Assembly (NCBI GenBank): GCA_027422505.1
Contig: JAPQWV010000018.1
Location: forward strand, 18,742,001-18,806,000
Origin: Craterostigma plantagineum
Taxonomy: Eukaryota > Streptophyta > Magnoliopsida > Lamiales > Linderniaceae
Reading direction: 5' to 3'
DNA length: 64,000 bases
Both the position numbers and the translations under genes were made by a program. The notes beneath the pieces are model-generated. The model was not told the origin of the DNA, did no database searches, and saw nothing but the letters and a program-made list of their open reading frames with translations. Of this stretch, positions 38,301-50,654 are shown piece by piece (the first letter of the stretch is position 1; each line of letters opens with the position of its first letter).

Positions 38301-39562
38301 ATGGCAGACCAAGAAAACTGCGTCAGAGTCACGCGCTTGGCTGCCAAGAAGAGAGCTGCTGAGCAGCCAATGGAGCAGGAAACTAAGAGGCCTAGAGTGG
38401 TTTTGGGTGAGATACAAAACCTTATTGGTAATAAAAGTCATCAGCTTCGTGGAGGTTTGAAAAAGGACATCAAAGCTAAGCAGCCCAGGACTCAATCGGA
38501 CTCTAACAAGGCGAAGGCCAGAAATTCGAAAGAGGATGTGATATCTGACGAGGAAATCGACGACCCACAATTATGTGCTGCATATGCTACTGATATCTAC
38601 GAATATCTCCACAAAATGGAGGTGAGTATTTTTTGTTTTTTGCTGATTATAGATTGTGGGTAGGTTTAGTGATGGAAATGCTGATGATTTTTTGATTTGT
38701 GCGCAGATGGAGGTGAAAAGGAGGCCGTCGGCCGATTACATGGAGAAGATTCAGAGAGATGTGACTGCGAATATGAGAGGAGTTTTGATAGATTGGCTGG
38801 TTGAAGTAGCCGAAGAGTACAAACTCATCTCCGAAACATTGTACCTTACAGTTTCTTACATCGACAGATTCTTGTCCAAGAATGCCATCAACAGGCGCAA
38901 GCTTCAGCTTCTCGGCGTCTCTGCAATGCTCATTGCATCGTAAGTATTGCAAATATCTATCCACCTTTTTTTCGGGATCAATCACTGCTTGCCGACTGCC
39001 GAACTAATTCTCTTCTTAAATACACATTAATAGGAAGTACGAGGAGATTAGTCCTCCACACGTAGAAGACTTCTGTTACATAACGGACAACACTTACGCA
39101 AGAGAAGAAGTTCTGAAAATGGAGTCCGACGTACTCAATTCGCTTGGATTCGAAATGGGAAATCCCACCGTGAAGTCTTTCTTTAGAAAGTTTGCTGGGA
39201 TTGCTGAGGGAAAAGAAGATTCGAGATTGCTCTATGACTTGTGCTGCTACATTGCTGAATTAAGTCTTTTGGACTATGCTTGCGTCAAGTTCTTGCCCTC
39301 ACAAGTGGCTTCATCTGTGGTTTTTCTTGCAATGTTTACGATCCGCCCTGAGCAACAACCTTGGAACTCAGCCCTTCGACAATTCTCGGGATATGAAGCT
39401 AAGGATTTGAGAGAATGTGTTTGTGTTCTTCATGATTTGCAGTTGGGTAGGAGAGGGAGTGCTTTGATTGCAGTTAGGGAGAAGTATAAGCAGCCCAGGT
39501 TTCAAAGCGTGTCTGCTATTGCTTCGCCTTTAGAAAAAATACCAGAGAGTTACTTCGAGTGA
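38301..39562 (+). CDS. CYCA3: A3-type cyclin
   Basis: Three exons (38301-38621, 38707-38939, 39034-39562) give 360 aa, typical for CYCA3. The N-terminal part is basic (RVTRLAAKKRAAEQ, QETKRPRVVLGEI). The cyclin box begins around YMEKIQRDVTANMRGVLIDW, with MRGVLIDWLVEV typical of A/B cyclins. It continues TLYLTVSYIDRFLS and SAMLIASKYEEISPP. The C-terminal cyclin fold follows (FLPSQVASSVVFLAMF) and the tail ends IPESYFE. It should bind a CDK and act at S phase in the nucleus. A3 members have short N-termini, as here. It is tail-to-tail with the MYB gene, 244 bases apart. Confidence 0.93.
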
Positions 39563-39806
39563 GTTTGATTCTTGTAAGGTCATTATTACATATCCGTAGC
39601 TGCCGTGAGTGAAATGTAAAAAAGGACGAGATTTGATGTTACAAAGCAACTTACAACTGGTTTCTTCTCTTCCAAATCTTTACTGAATATTCAGACATGG
39701 GACTGTCATAAATTAAGGTTCTAAACCATTCTTAGTGACTAAATCAACTCTTCCTTAATGAATCTTGTCTTTCAGCCGCTCGCCTGAGTTCTTTGCCATG
39801 GAAGTT

Positions 39807-40631
39807 TCAATCGATTTTGCTTATCCCCATTCTCCTCACAACAGCATTACTAATAGCCTCAGCTGGCATCAAATTGCAGATTCCTTTCTGCTCAGAAACA
39901 ATCCCATCCATGTAATCTCTAACCTCTTTCCTCACCATAGCTTGCATCACCTCCAAAAATCCTTCGCTGAAAAACTGTTTCTCACGCCGTGCCTCCGCCG
40001 GCGCCGGTATAGGTTGTAAGAACATGGGTTCCGGGTCGGGGTTAGGCTTCGGGTCGTCGGATCCAGGCCCAAACCCGATGTTCAGCGAAAGACTGAGCGA
40101 AGTATCAGCAGGCCCAGATTGGTCCTTCGGACGGTAGACAGTGTTGACCCGACCCGACTGGTTTGACTCGCTCACGTCCGACCTTGTTGGAGGCGGGCTG
40201 AGACTTGCCGATCTCTTGGGCGGCGGCTGGTCCTCGGATAGATCGAAGCTATGAAACTCCTCCTCCTCCTCCGACGACGACGACGGGCGGAAGTTCTTCC
40301 TCTTCAGCGTGGAGTTCCAGTGATTCTTGACGGCGTTGTCCGTACGGCCGGAGAGCAGCCGAGCTATGGAGGCCCACTTGTTGCCGAACTTGGCGTGGGC
40401 CCTCATTATCTTGTCGTCTTCTTCGGCCGTGAAGGGGCGGTGCTCCACCTGCGGGGAGAGCTGATTGCACCACCTCAGCCTACACGACTTCCCGGATCGA
40501 CCCGGAACCGATTTTCCGATCGCCGACCAGTTTCTCGCCCCGTGCTTCTCGACGAGCTTCTGCAGTAACTCGTCCTCTTCGGGGCTCCACGGACCTTTGA
40601 TCCGACCCGCATCGTTTCTCTGCGACGACAT
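39807..40631 (-). CDS. R2R3-MYB transcription factor, MYB44/73/77 (subgroup 22) type
   Basis: A single exon of 274 aa. R2 (about residues 12-61) reads [20 protein letters not shown] with [16 protein letters not shown]3 (about 64-112) starts at [20 protein letters not shown] and ends [22 protein letters not shown], short spacing and lack of introns are typical of subgroup 22. A Ser/Glu-rich stretch follows, then LSLSLN (about residue 180), an EAR-like repression motif. The C-terminus is [22 protein letters not shown]. The family links to ABA, stress and auxin responses. A TATA-like run lies about 120 bases upstream (near 40755). Confidence 0.93.
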   Translation of the reverse strand: MSSQRNDAGRIKGPWSPEEDELLQKLVEKHGARNWSAIGKSVPGRSGKSCRLRWCNQLSPQVEHRPFTAEEDDKIMRAHAKFGNKWASIARLLSGRTDNAVKNHWNSTLKRKNFRPSSSSEEEEEFHSFDLSEDQPPPKRSASLSPPPTRSDVSESNQSGRVNTVYRPKDQSGPADTSLSLSLNIGFGPGSDDPKPNPDPEPMFLQPIPAPAEARREKQFFSEGFLEVMQAMVRKEVRDYMDGIVSEQKGICNLMPAEAISNAVVRRMGISKID

Positions 40632-40752
40632 GGTTTCTTACGCCGCCGCCTAAATCTTTTCTCGATCTTATTTTTTCTAATGAGATGTTTGTATTGTAGA
40701 AGTAGACGCGGCGAGGCGAGCATTAATGGAAATGGTTTGAGAATTGCATTGC

Positions 40753-40766
40753 AGCGATATATATAT
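40753..40766 (-). promoter_or_regulatory. TATA-like box of the MYB gene
   Basis: Plus-strand GCGATATATATATAG, read on the minus strand as CTATATATATATCGC, about 120 bases before the ATG. Confidence 0.5.
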
Positions 40767-40941
40767 AGAGTGAGGTGGCAAAGAGGATAGGGATGACTGG
40801 TTTAGCCGGTAATGTTTACCGGTTGATTGCAAGGGACACAGCGAGCACACGTGTGATCCTCCCGAGCCTGTCCGGTAAAGGAATATATTTGATTTTTTTA
40901 GTTAGTTGTATTCCCTAATTTATCAATTTCCATATTACAAA

Positions 40942-41320
40942 GAGGACACATAAAAATCTATTGGCATAAAAACTTGTAATTCAATACACTGTCGGCTTTT
41001 TTGTTTATTGAGGTACCTGATAAAATAAATTTTTTCACATATGCACCTGATCCGCCGCAGGTACTCCATATAAAATATTTATGTATCATATAACAACGTA
41101 TTTTAGTACGTAATACGTTGAGAAAATGGTACGTCATATAACACATTAAGGTACCATATAGAAACTGTATAAACGCGTGACGTGGTACGCAATATACACA
41201 TAAAAAGGTCGACTGAGAAAATTTGTACAAACAGTAAAACGGGTTATCTGTAAAAATTTCTGACATATGTACTGATTTGTAAATTTTTTATTCAGTTGTG
41301 TATTTTTATATAGACGTCAC
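40942..41320. mobile_element. GTACC-rich MITE, copy C
   Basis: The ends GAGGACACATAAAAAT and GACGTCAC, with inverted ATTTTTATATAG and GTAAATTTTTTA segments, resemble the family. Inside are GGTACC-like motifs and CTGATCCGCCGCAGGTAC. No convincing target duplication. Confidence 0.6.
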
Positions 41321-42136
41321 TTAGAAAGATTCTTGCTGGATTTACTACGAGTAATAAACATATGAGTTAGGATTTAATAAGAGGTCTCACATCACATGGC
41401 AAGGAAAGATAGAGGATGTTTCCTCTTGTCCCTTTAAAGCTATTGATTTATTTGATTTTATAGCATCAATTTTTAAAAAATGAAGTACAAGATCTAGCCG
41501 TGCGTACTTGTCTCCTAATCGGATCGATCACATGAAAAGAACAAGGACCAAGTTGTAAATTTTGAAAACAATTTACTAAAAGATAGGTCCAATTATTGTT
41601 CTTGAAGCAACACAAATCTCATACGACTCCATCGATCTATCTTTAGAACTTTCTTTTTATATGATATTATATTAAATAATGTATGTTCTACAATATCTAC
41701 TTGTTGGCTTTTCTATTGATTGGTCATGGAATTAGACCTAACCGTGGCCGTTAAATCATTATATATGATATATATGCATATAGTTACGCAAAAACCCCAT
41801 TAGACGTTATTACAAGGTTCACGTAAGTGTGCGCTTGCTTATAAGCAGTAATCGGGCCCTATGGTTATATAAATGTAATTAACTAAGAAGCCGACCTATT
41901 ATAATCTCTTTACTTTATTTTTTATTTTTCTTATATTTGTTGGAAATGAAATCATTGAGACAGAAGTATCGTATCAACCGAAAGCAGAATATATTGACTT
42001 TCTATAGAAAGGTGGTTAGGATTTTTGTTTTTATTTCTTTACAGTTGTATTATTTTAGGGGCCATGTTTGCTTCGACAATAATTGTTTCCTTTCGTTTTC
42101 CAAGAAATGATGTTTAATTTGCATTTAATATGAGGA
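41321..42136. other. Intergenic, nothing recognised
   Basis: AT-rich sequence with no credible gene. Confidence 0.5.
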
Positions 42137-42145
42137 ATAAATAAA

Positions 42146-42536
42146 GGTGAATCTACATAAATATCCATTTATATAAAAATTTGCAATTAGTACCCATATC
42201 ACCAAAAATTTATATAAGTACCAGTTTGACTGTACGTATCATTTTTTAAGTCTTGACGTACCTTTTTATATATGTATTCATACCACATACGCGTTTATAT
42301 GGCACCAATATATTTTCTATATGCCATCTTAATGTGTTATATATAATATACCATTTGTCACTGTATTATGTACCACGTTACTCTATGGTACCTAAATGTG
42401 TTATATGACTTACCTTGTGGCGGGACGGGTACCCATGTGCAAAACTATAATCTAATAGGTACCATATAAAAAATACTGACAGAGTATGACTTGCAACTTT
42501 TTTTTTATATAATTCTTACCTTTCTCTAAATTTCCC
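42146..42536. mobile_element. GTACC-rich MITE, copy D
   Basis: Left end GGTGAATCTACATAAATAT. Flanked by ATAAATAAA (42137-42145) and ATATATAAA (42537-42545), eight of nine bases equal. The interior closely follows copy A (CTTGACGTACCTTTTTATAT). Confidence 0.75.
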
Positions 42537-42545
42537 ATATATAAA

Positions 42546-43630
42546 ATCAATGAAAAAATAAAATTTATTTTCGAAAGTGGAAAATGGAAATAGCTGAGCT
42601 GTAGGCCGGTGATCGTGAAATAGAGGGCCAAACGGATTTATTTCTTATCAGAGAAATTGCCCAAACATATTGGGCCCAAGTCCAATTATATTCGCAATTT
42701 ATCATTCAACAGCAATTAATCTCACATGGATTCTTGATAAAAGCGGAAAGTAAATATAATAAACAAAGACTGAACTATTATTATCTCTACCTATCAGTTC
42801 ACTCCAGTATTTCTTAGTTAGTGTAATTATAAACATCAAATAAAAGTAATATAAATATAATTATATTGTTAAACACACGCATAGAGTATGCAAATAATTA
42901 GTTTGAATAGAATTGTTGTATGTTTCATATAGTATTTATGTTCTAAGTTTGAACTGTTAGTTAACGAGTGTGCGACTAACTGATAATAGTCCACAGTAGA
43001 CACTGACCTCTCATCATAATATGAAGGAAATCTTTCGTACATCAAGTCAAGTAAATGTAGTATATATAGATATATATGTATGTACTATTTTTTTTTTTGT
43101 TTATTGCTGCAGTAGTGCGGATCAAGTCGAGAAATAATAGAAAATCGAGATTAATTTTGATATTGCAAAAATAAAGAAGATAGTTAAACTCTTTATCGCA
43201 GCGTGCATGTACCACGCATGCCCTCGTCTGATGTGAATGCTCTTCTTCCTTCATCAAGCTTGAGGAAGAATAATAATAACAATAATAAAATATATTGTCA
43301 TTATCTGTTTATTATTGCTAATTATCATAACAACGAATCGACCTTTTAGATCCTAACAGTAGCACAACAAAAATTGAGCGAAAAAGATAAAAAAATTTGT
43401 CCAAATTAAATAAATTATAAGAAAAAATAATGTCCTGCATTTTTCAATGAAACATTGCCTTTAATTTCTTATTTCATTTTCTAAAAAAATTGTATTTTAG
43501 AGAAAATAAAACACACTCACATATATAATAGACACAGTCCATGTTGCTTTAGTCGTTGAACTATATTAGTGCCACTAAAACAAAGTCAAAATTGGCAGAA
43601 AGGATTTTGTTTATTAGTTCTTTTTTCCAT
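42546..43630. other. Intergenic, nothing recognised
   Basis: AT-rich with a short TATATATAGATATATAT run near 43060. No gene supported. Confidence 0.5.
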
Positions 43631-43639
43631 TTAAAGTTT

Positions 43640-44040
43640 CGGGTATCTATACTTAAATATCTCTTTGAATAAAAACATACAGATCAGTACCTATGTCAGA
43701 AATTTTTACAGATAGGTAGCCTATTTAATTTGTACCAGTCTCTTCAGTTATGCCGTACCTTGTGTGTATATTGCGTACAATAACACGTTGATATAGGTAC
43801 TTAAATGCGTTTGTACGGCGTACCTAATGTGTAAATAGGGCGTACCTAAATGTGCTAATACGGCGTACCATTTTCTTTGATATAGGGTATCTAAATGTGT
43901 TTTATGGCGTACATGCAGCGGATCGGGTACCTATCTGCAAAAAATTTATTCTGTTAGGTATTTACATATAAAAAAATGCTAACATGATACTAAAATACAA
44001 AATACAAGTTTTTTTACAGAGGGGTATTTATGTAACGACC
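43640..44040. mobile_element. GTACC-rich MITE, copy E
   Basis: A perfect 9-bp duplication TTAAAGTTT lies on both sides (43631-43639 and 44041-44049). The interior holds CAGTACCTATGTCAGAAATTT and several GTACC motifs. Confidence 0.82.
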
Positions 44041-44049
44041 TTAAAGTTT

Positions 44050-44770
44050 TAATTTTTTACTTTGCCATAAAGTTCGCTAGATACCTTAGTCCGACTGTCA
44101 CGCTACTTCCATAATAAACTATAAATTTGCGATCCAATTTACAGATAATAAATAAACTTTAGAATTACATTCCAAAATCAAAAATAAAAAACAAAAATCT
44201 CACGACTTCCAACGTGGTCAAACCTCACAAATCTAACCCCGATTTAGTTATTTTAAATATAGACCATAAATTAATACTACACATGCATATAAATACAAAA
44301 TGATACATCTTTCTCCTTGTATTCAATTCATCCAAGTTGATATTTTAGCACACAAGTCCCTTTCTCTGCTCCTCATGTCTGAACCGAACCGTTCTGAATA
44401 TCTTAATGCATGTAGAAACAAAATATTATAATCATTCTTTCATATAATTATTACAGACAAAAATATAATCCAGAATAGACTCGTGATAATGGAATATCGA
44501 CACGATACGTTGGTACGATCTATTCGGGGCACCGTATAATTGATGGAAAATCATGTTATTATTGCAAAATAAGAAACATGTATTAGAAAATTAGCCTAAT
44601 CTCCTTCCATTAAAGATCAGCAAATTGCAGGGTTTTCTATTGGCTTTGATGATGAGACTTTTGCTTTTCTATCATCTTCTCAGTAACTAACTGATGCTGC
44701 AATCACGTTCGAAACTGCCCAAGAATCGTTGGATGATGAACTATCGTCATCATCATGGTCATCTCATCAT
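44050..44770. other. Downstream region of the cyclin D gene
   Basis: Nothing coding recognised. It holds the presumed 3' untranslated region of the minus-strand cyclin. Confidence 0.5.
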
Positions 44771-45993
44771 CTATGATCCGAGCTTTCTTCTTTTGTTGCT
44801 TGAGTTTCTGCAATGATCGACAACACTTTCAGCCACGTCTTCTATTAGTTTGCAGCAATCTTCCACTTCGACCTGCTTCGGTTATTCAATGTAATAACGA
44901 TGAGGTTACTTATTACAGAACAATGCGCAAGATAAAGAAAGATGCCCTATAATATACGTATATATATATATACCTTGTTGATTCTGGTAATTCCCAGAAA
45001 TTCATCTCTGTGTTCCAAGACAATGCGAGGGTTTAAAGTGGTTAGTACGTAGAGCATCGTAGCTGTGGCCAAGGCAGAGGGCTTGTGGCACATGAATCTG
45101 CAATCTTATGGTTGAAAAGAAAATTTATTATTGCATGCAGCTCAGTTCAGACAAGAAGTATATTATATGTTGTTTTATTACAGTTAAGGTTCCGTGCTTA
45201 CTTACCAGAGACTAATGAAAGAAGGAGGCTCTCACAGCTAGTAGTAAATTCAACACTAAGATGGCCCTTTAAACTCAATCTCCTTGCGATGAAATCAAGA
45301 AATGAAAGTGGGGTCACAATGTTCATCTTCCACTCGAGCGTTGAGAGGACCAAAATCTCCATTCTTTGAATGGTTTTAGGCTCGAAGACGTACTTAGACT
45401 CCTCGATCTGAGGATTGGAGCAGTGGTAGGTCAAGGACAACAACAACAACCTTAAAATCATCACGAATAGTGTTAAAGATTAGGTTTTTATGAACATATA
45501 CTTGGAGATCTGAAAGAAGGGGCACATCGGTTTCCTCGACTTTTGCAGCCAAAGAAAGGCAAGCGACGGCGACGAGTTGGCTCAACCATGGCTGCTTCTC
45601 TGACTTAAACTGAAACTTAGAGAGAAACCTGTCCAAGTAATTCGCTGCAAGAACTGCAGTGAGCGAAGAAAAGGAGTAAAATCCAGCAACTTTGAGCATC
45701 CAATCAACAGCTTCTTTTCTTGCATTAGCCAGGGGAGAGTCCTTTTTAAGCCCATTGTATAGCTCGTAATTTACATGCTCTTTGGCAAGCAGATAGTTGA
45801 GATCTTCATCATCGTCAAGAAACTGCAATCAGTGCTCCAATAACTCCACGAGGTGGTCTGAAAAAACGCCACTAATGTCATCGTCTTGTATGAAACAGTT
45901 CTCAGTGGTTTGTTCATCGTCCCAGCTTCCTTCTTCTTCACAATACAAGAAATCTGAAGAGGAGGATGAGAGGTTTTGACTATATGAGTTCAT
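44771..45993 (-). CDS. CYCD3: D3-type cyclin, with an in-frame TGA at codon 55
   Basis: Exons on the minus strand: 45993-45502, 45407-45202, 45097-44974 and 44872-44771. Phases close to 308 codons. The N-terminus has the Rb-binding LxCxE motif (FLYCEEEGSW). The cyclin box reads RKEAVDWMLKVAGFYSFSSL, NYLDRFLS and VACLSLAAKVEET. Next come IEESKYVFEPKTIQRMEILV, WKMNIVTPLSFLDFIARRL and CHKPSALATATMLYV. The only defect is TGA at 45831-45829, between LVELLEH and LQFLDDDEDL. It separates the LxCxE motif from the cyclin box. Possible explanations: a pseudogene allele, a base error, or a small unrecognised intron (the TGA lies in CTGATTGCAG, which looks like an acceptor). D3 cyclins promote G1/S entry with CDKA. 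Confidence 0.8.
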
Positions 45994-46269
45994 ACTCTCT
46001 CTCTCTCTCGCTAACGTGAAGATGATGAACTAAGTTGCAGCTTGTTGGGCATTTCTAGTTGAACGCAGAGGGAAAGAGCGAATAAAGAAGCGAGATTAGA
46101 GATGGACTCTGAGCCATCTGTAAATAAACAAAGCGGTAATAAGAACTTAAAAGAAGAATGAAATATCGACGATTTATTTATTTTTTCAATTTCCTTTCAC
46201 GTCTTTGTGGAAAAAAACTATAGCTCGAGGAAGTGTTATACAGACAGAAAAGGCTATCTAATAAATAAA

Positions 46270-47398
46270 GGGTTAATTCATTATCAATACCTTTTAAGTT
46301 TTCAAATTCCACTTAAATACCCTCGAATTATTTCTTCCTTATAAGTACTCATTTGAAAATTTCTTCCTGTTCGGTACCATAAAAGGTCTTTTCAGATTTA
46401 AAAAGTCGAAAATGCCCCTGTATCACACTTCAAATTGGACACTTATACCAACGAATTTTGAAATTATACCAGAAATTGTAGAAATTATACCATCTGTTTT
46501 GGTTATCGTACCAGTAAATAACTTTATTATAATTTTATACAGCGAGATTTGGACATTAACCAACTGATTTTGAAATTATACCAGAAATTGTAAAAATTAC
46601 ACCATCTGTTTTGGTTATCGTATCAGTAAATAACGTTATTACAATTTTATACGCGAAATTGGACATTTATACCAACTGATTTTGAAATTATACCTGAAAT
46701 TGTAGAAATTATACCATCTGTTTTGGTTATCGTACCAGCAAATAACGTTATTATAATTTTATACAGTGAAATTAGACATTTATACCAACTGGTTTTGAAA
46801 TTATACCAGAAATTGTGGAAATTATACCAACTGTTGACGTAATTATACCAATAGAATTGTACATTATACCAGTTGGTATAATAATGATAACAATTGATAT
46901 AATTAGAATAACGGTTGGTATAATAATCAAAGCAGTTGGTTAATTAACGTTATTATAATTTTATACAGCGAAATTGGACATTTATACCAACTAATTTTGA
47001 AATTATACCAAAATTGTAGACTATCTGTTTTGCTTATCGTACCAATAAATAACGTTATTATAATTTATACATCGAAATTGGACATATATACCAACTAATT
47101 TTTAAATTATACCAGAAATTGTAGAAATTATACCGATTGTTGTCATAATACCAACAGAATTGTACACTATACCATTGGTATAATAATGATAACACTTGGT
47201 ATAATTAGAATAATAGTTGGTATAATAATCAAATCAGTTGGTATGATGTCCAATTTAATTTCAGGAAAGGATATTTTCGTCCGTTCACTTTTTGGGTATT
47301 AATTACACAACTTTTTCGCAGATGGGTACTGAAAAGGAAGATTTTTTGCTTGGGGTACTGATAAGGAAGTGTAAAACTCGAAAGGCGGGAATTTACCC
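46270..47398. mobile_element. Expanded MITE-like element, copy G, with internal minisatellite
   Basis: Flanked by ATAAATAAA on both sides (46261-46269 and 47399-47407). The ends GGGTTAATTC and GGGAATTTACCC are roughly inverse. The core from about 46437 to 47200 consists of about six copies of a 110-115 base unit. Non-coding. Confidence 0.65.
46437..47200 (+). repeat. Tandem repeat, unit about 112 bp
   Basis: Units run from GGACATTTATACCAACTGAT through AAATTATACCAGAAATTG and TTTTGGTTATCGTACCAG to TTATTATAATTTTATAC. About six degenerate copies. The last part contains inverse-oriented TTGGTATAATAATC motifs. Confidence 0.8.
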
Positions 47399-47407
47399 AT
47401 AAATAAA

Positions 47408-47898
47408 TAGGCATTAAATGATTAAAAAACAAGGATTTAATACTACCATTAATCTACCGACATGATAGTGATTGATTACTGATTATTTTATATTACGCAC
47501 CAAACTTTAAATGTCTCTCTAACTACTCCGTTGATGAAGCAAAGCAACGACATACATAGCATACTTCTGTATTGTTACATAATTAAAACATTACGAAATT
47601 ATTGCAAGTAACTGAATGCATCACAATTATAGGGATTGCAAACAATAATTCGTATTCATTGGCTCCTCAAGCTTGGCACTATAGTTACGTAAACGCGTAA
47701 TTGTAAAATTGTTATGATCATAAGGTAGTAAATCAATAATTCTTGCCCATCAATCAACCACATGCCACGAAAAAACAGTCGGCGAATACAAAATTTTTCG
47801 CAGCCCACAAGCACAATGAGGTAATGAGGAGAGATGCCAAGAACTTACAAACTATACATATTATATCCCAATCCAAGATCGTCGAGAGTTGGATATAT
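47408..47898. other. Intergenic, nothing recognised
   Basis: Downstream of the DCL gene. No feature seen. Confidence 0.5.
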
Positions 47899-48905
47899 TT
47901 AGCCACTACCACGTTTAAAGTGCTCTTTTATGAATCTATTAGCATATGAAGAAGGGTACTTATCTCTTATGTATGCTCTGAGGCATTTCTGGTAAGAGAA
48001 GTCGATCCATCCTCCGTCCTTTCTTACCACAAAGAGGCATCTTGAATTCTTGAACTGAGGATGCCTATCAACCTTCATGGAAAAAATCATAGAGAAAAAA
48101 GCATTAAATCTGTTTCAAAGGAGCAGTGTCAGTGTGTATGTTTACGTTACAATAGAGACAGACAGACTATGAATTGTTTTGTGACATTTGAGACGAACAA
48201 CTAAGATTAGGACAAGAAAATTAAAGCAAGCAGCCCACCATAATGGAATCAAGTCCACACCCTATCTTGTCTTCAGAGCGAGGATGATGCACAAGAAGCT
48301 TATCTATTACAGCTTTCTCATCTTCAGGTGTAAGACGCCCACCATCCACGTACCTTGGCAGAAAGAACAACAGAGCTTAAGTTCATTACATGGTTTCTCT
48401 CTTCGAATTCAAGAACTCAATCAATCTAGCACAAAGCCTCTAAAGGCTGGATTTTTTTCCTATTTCATCACAGCCCACACAAGCATACAAAGTACGATGA
48501 CTATCTGTCGAAATTCCACCAACAAGAATCGTAGGTTTGAATGGAAGTTCAGCCACACACACCTCACCTGTTTGAATGGAGTATCTCCTTGGCGAGGCAT
48601 ATAATGGGCTCGATGTCTTGAAGAATCTCAGCTTCCTTATCTTTCCAGCTCCGATAATCGGCGTCGTACCATTTCGTCGATTGCTTATCGTAAGTTGTTT
48701 TCGAGGAGGAAAATATCTGATTGAGGGTGGGCAGTTTCGCAGCTTCAGAATCAGCTGATGAGTTGCTGCTGTTAATAATACCACTGCTGCGTAAAAGCCT
48801 TTGAGCGAGTGGAATAGAAGTTGTTTCTCGGTGGTGGTGGTGGTGGAGAAGACATCGTCGGACGAAAGGCGCGCTTCTCTGTAGCAGAAGTGGAGCAGAA
48901 GCCAT
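47899..48905 (-). CDS. DCL-like protein (DUF3223), organelle-targeted
   Basis: Three exons on the minus strand (48905-48568, 48353-48239, 48072-47899) give 208 aa. The N-terminus is rich in Ser, Arg and His with few acidic residues (MASAPLLLQRSAPFVRRCLL), a likely plastid or mitochondrial transit peptide. The conserved C-terminal region has LTPEDEKAVIDKLLVHHPRS, KIGCGLDSIMVDRHPQFKNS, RCLFVVRKDGGWIDFSYQKC and IKEHFKRGSG, typical of DCL/DUF3223. Tomato DCL is needed for chloroplast development and plastid rRNA maturation. Which paralogue this is cannot be said. Confidence 0.88.
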
Positions 48906-48978
48906 TGAAAGGATGCTGGTTAACAGTTCAGTAAGAAAAGAAAATGGTAAAGCTTAGATTTTTAGAACTTTCACTTAT

Positions 48979-49362
48979 AATTCCTATTTGCAAACTTTCT
49001 ATCACTTAACTCCCGACTTAGAGAAATATATCAGTTAACTCTCTATTTACAGTTTGCACTACATTATTAAGTACGCTGTACCTTTCTATGTTTCCATTGT
49101 GTACCAACTACGTTGATATAGTGTAACTAAATGTATTGTTACAACGTACCTATTCTTTTTCCAGAAATATACCCGATCCGCCAGCAGGTACACCGTACAA
49201 ATACATTTAGGTACACTATATCAATATATTTTGGTACACAATACAAACATAGTAAGGTACATCGTGACTGAAGAAATTGGTACAAACAGTAAATCGGGGA
49301 GTCAAGTGATATATTTTTCTGACAATGGAGTTATGTGATAGAAAGTTTGCTTCATAGGAATT
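48979..49362. mobile_element. GTACC-type MITE, divergent copy F
   Basis: The ends are inverted: AATTCCTATTTGCAAACTTT and (inverse of the right end) AATTCCTATGAAGCAAACTT, both followed by CTATCAC. The interior holds GTACGCTGTACC, CCAGCAGGTACACC and similar. No clear target duplication. Confidence 0.7.
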
Positions 49363-49844
49363 TAACTGATGTTTCACCAGATTTTTTTTTTCTGTTTTCC
49401 CATAGTTAAATACTTTCTTCTCTAAAATTAGACAGCCCAACAACGTTCCCTTAAGTTTGGGTTTCCTCTTAATTGAATCAAAGCCCAACATTTCTATTTC
49501 CGCACACTGTTATTTCTCGAGGTGATTATCAGTTTTAACATTATCTGTGTTCCGTGCTACATAGTTTGAATTGAACTGTAGAAATCAGAGGTTTGATTTC
49601 TGAAATGCTGTAATTTTTCAGGCATTCGAAATATATGAATATGGAAAGACGGTTCTCTATCTGCTTCTTTTTTTTTTTTTCTTTCAATTTATTTTATATG
49701 ATCCACTGAGCAATAGTAGAGTGAGCACATACTCGAGGGAAGTCTACAATACATCGACGCTGATAAAGAACTTGATATGAAGAACACGCCAAAATATTAA
49801 ATCCAATCAATTAAAAACGTTCCTGAATATATGTTCGGTAGTAT
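49363..49844. other. Intergenic, nothing recognised
   Basis: Downstream of the proline-rich gene. No feature seen. Confidence 0.5.
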
Positions 49845-50654
49845 TCAGTACGGTGGTGGGTAAACTCCGGCGTTTGTGGGCGGCGGCGGATAAGCTCCGG
49901 CGGGATACTGCGGCGGTGCTTGGCCTGTCGGAGTAGGATATGTTGACTGGCCTGTGTTAGATAATAAAAACAGCTTTAGGTAATCGACCTAGTTAAAAAA
50001 AACATAAAAATTAGATCTTGACTTATTTTCTAAGTTCATCTATGCTCTAATTTCAGATCTTCGCTTTCTAAATATTACATCTTCAGATCAACAGATATGA
50101 TGTAGGCTAAGTATCTCCAGATTATCATGAGGAAGGAAGCATCGATCAAAGAATAAACCTTTACCTATTGGATAACCACTTGGCATCTGAGTATTCTGTG
50201 GAGGGTAGCCCGCCGGCGGAGGCTGATAAACCGGCGACGGCTGAGTCGAAACAAAACTGGGGTTTTGATTCATCCCTGGGTTCAACGGATAATTCCCCGC
50301 CGGTGTCTGAGCATAGGGATTGTTGGCGGTGGAGAAGGGTGGAAAAGGAGGCGGCGGTGCCGCCGAGGTCGGTGGAGGATACCCAGCTGAGGACGGTGGT
50401 GGGTTCGCCGGAAACCCCGGCGTTGGAGGGTAGGGATAATTGTATGTATTGTTGAGGTATGTTGGCGGCGGCGGCGGTGGACTGTAATAAGGGTTTATTG
50501 GAGGAGCTGCGTAGGGGATTCCGGCGGTGGTTGGGGGCGGTGCTTGGCCGCCGTAGGGCAGAACGTTCGACATAGCTGCGCTTGTTGTAAGGGTTTGAGG
50601 CGGCGGAGGTGTAGGCTGAGGGTGGTTTCCGGCGTAAAGAGGTGCTCCGACCAT
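49845..50654 (-). CDS. Proline/tyrosine-rich protein
   Basis: Two exons (50654-50165 and 49951-49845), 198 aa. Starts MVGAPLYAGNHPQPTPPPPQ. An in-frame Met 26 codons upstream (50732) is less likely because that extension lacks the composition of the rest. The whole chain is Pro, Tyr, Gly, Ala and Asn rich with runs PPPPPPT and NNTYNYPYPP, and ends AGVYPPPY. No signal peptide or folded domain is visible. Such proteins are expected to be disordered. Some are nuclear or cytosolic scaffolds in plants, but I do not recognise this one. Confidence 0.7.

Noticed and set aside
45829..45831. TGA in CYCD3 as selenocysteine
   Set aside because: Flowering plants lack the selenocysteine machinery. A base change, splice or assembly explanation is simpler.
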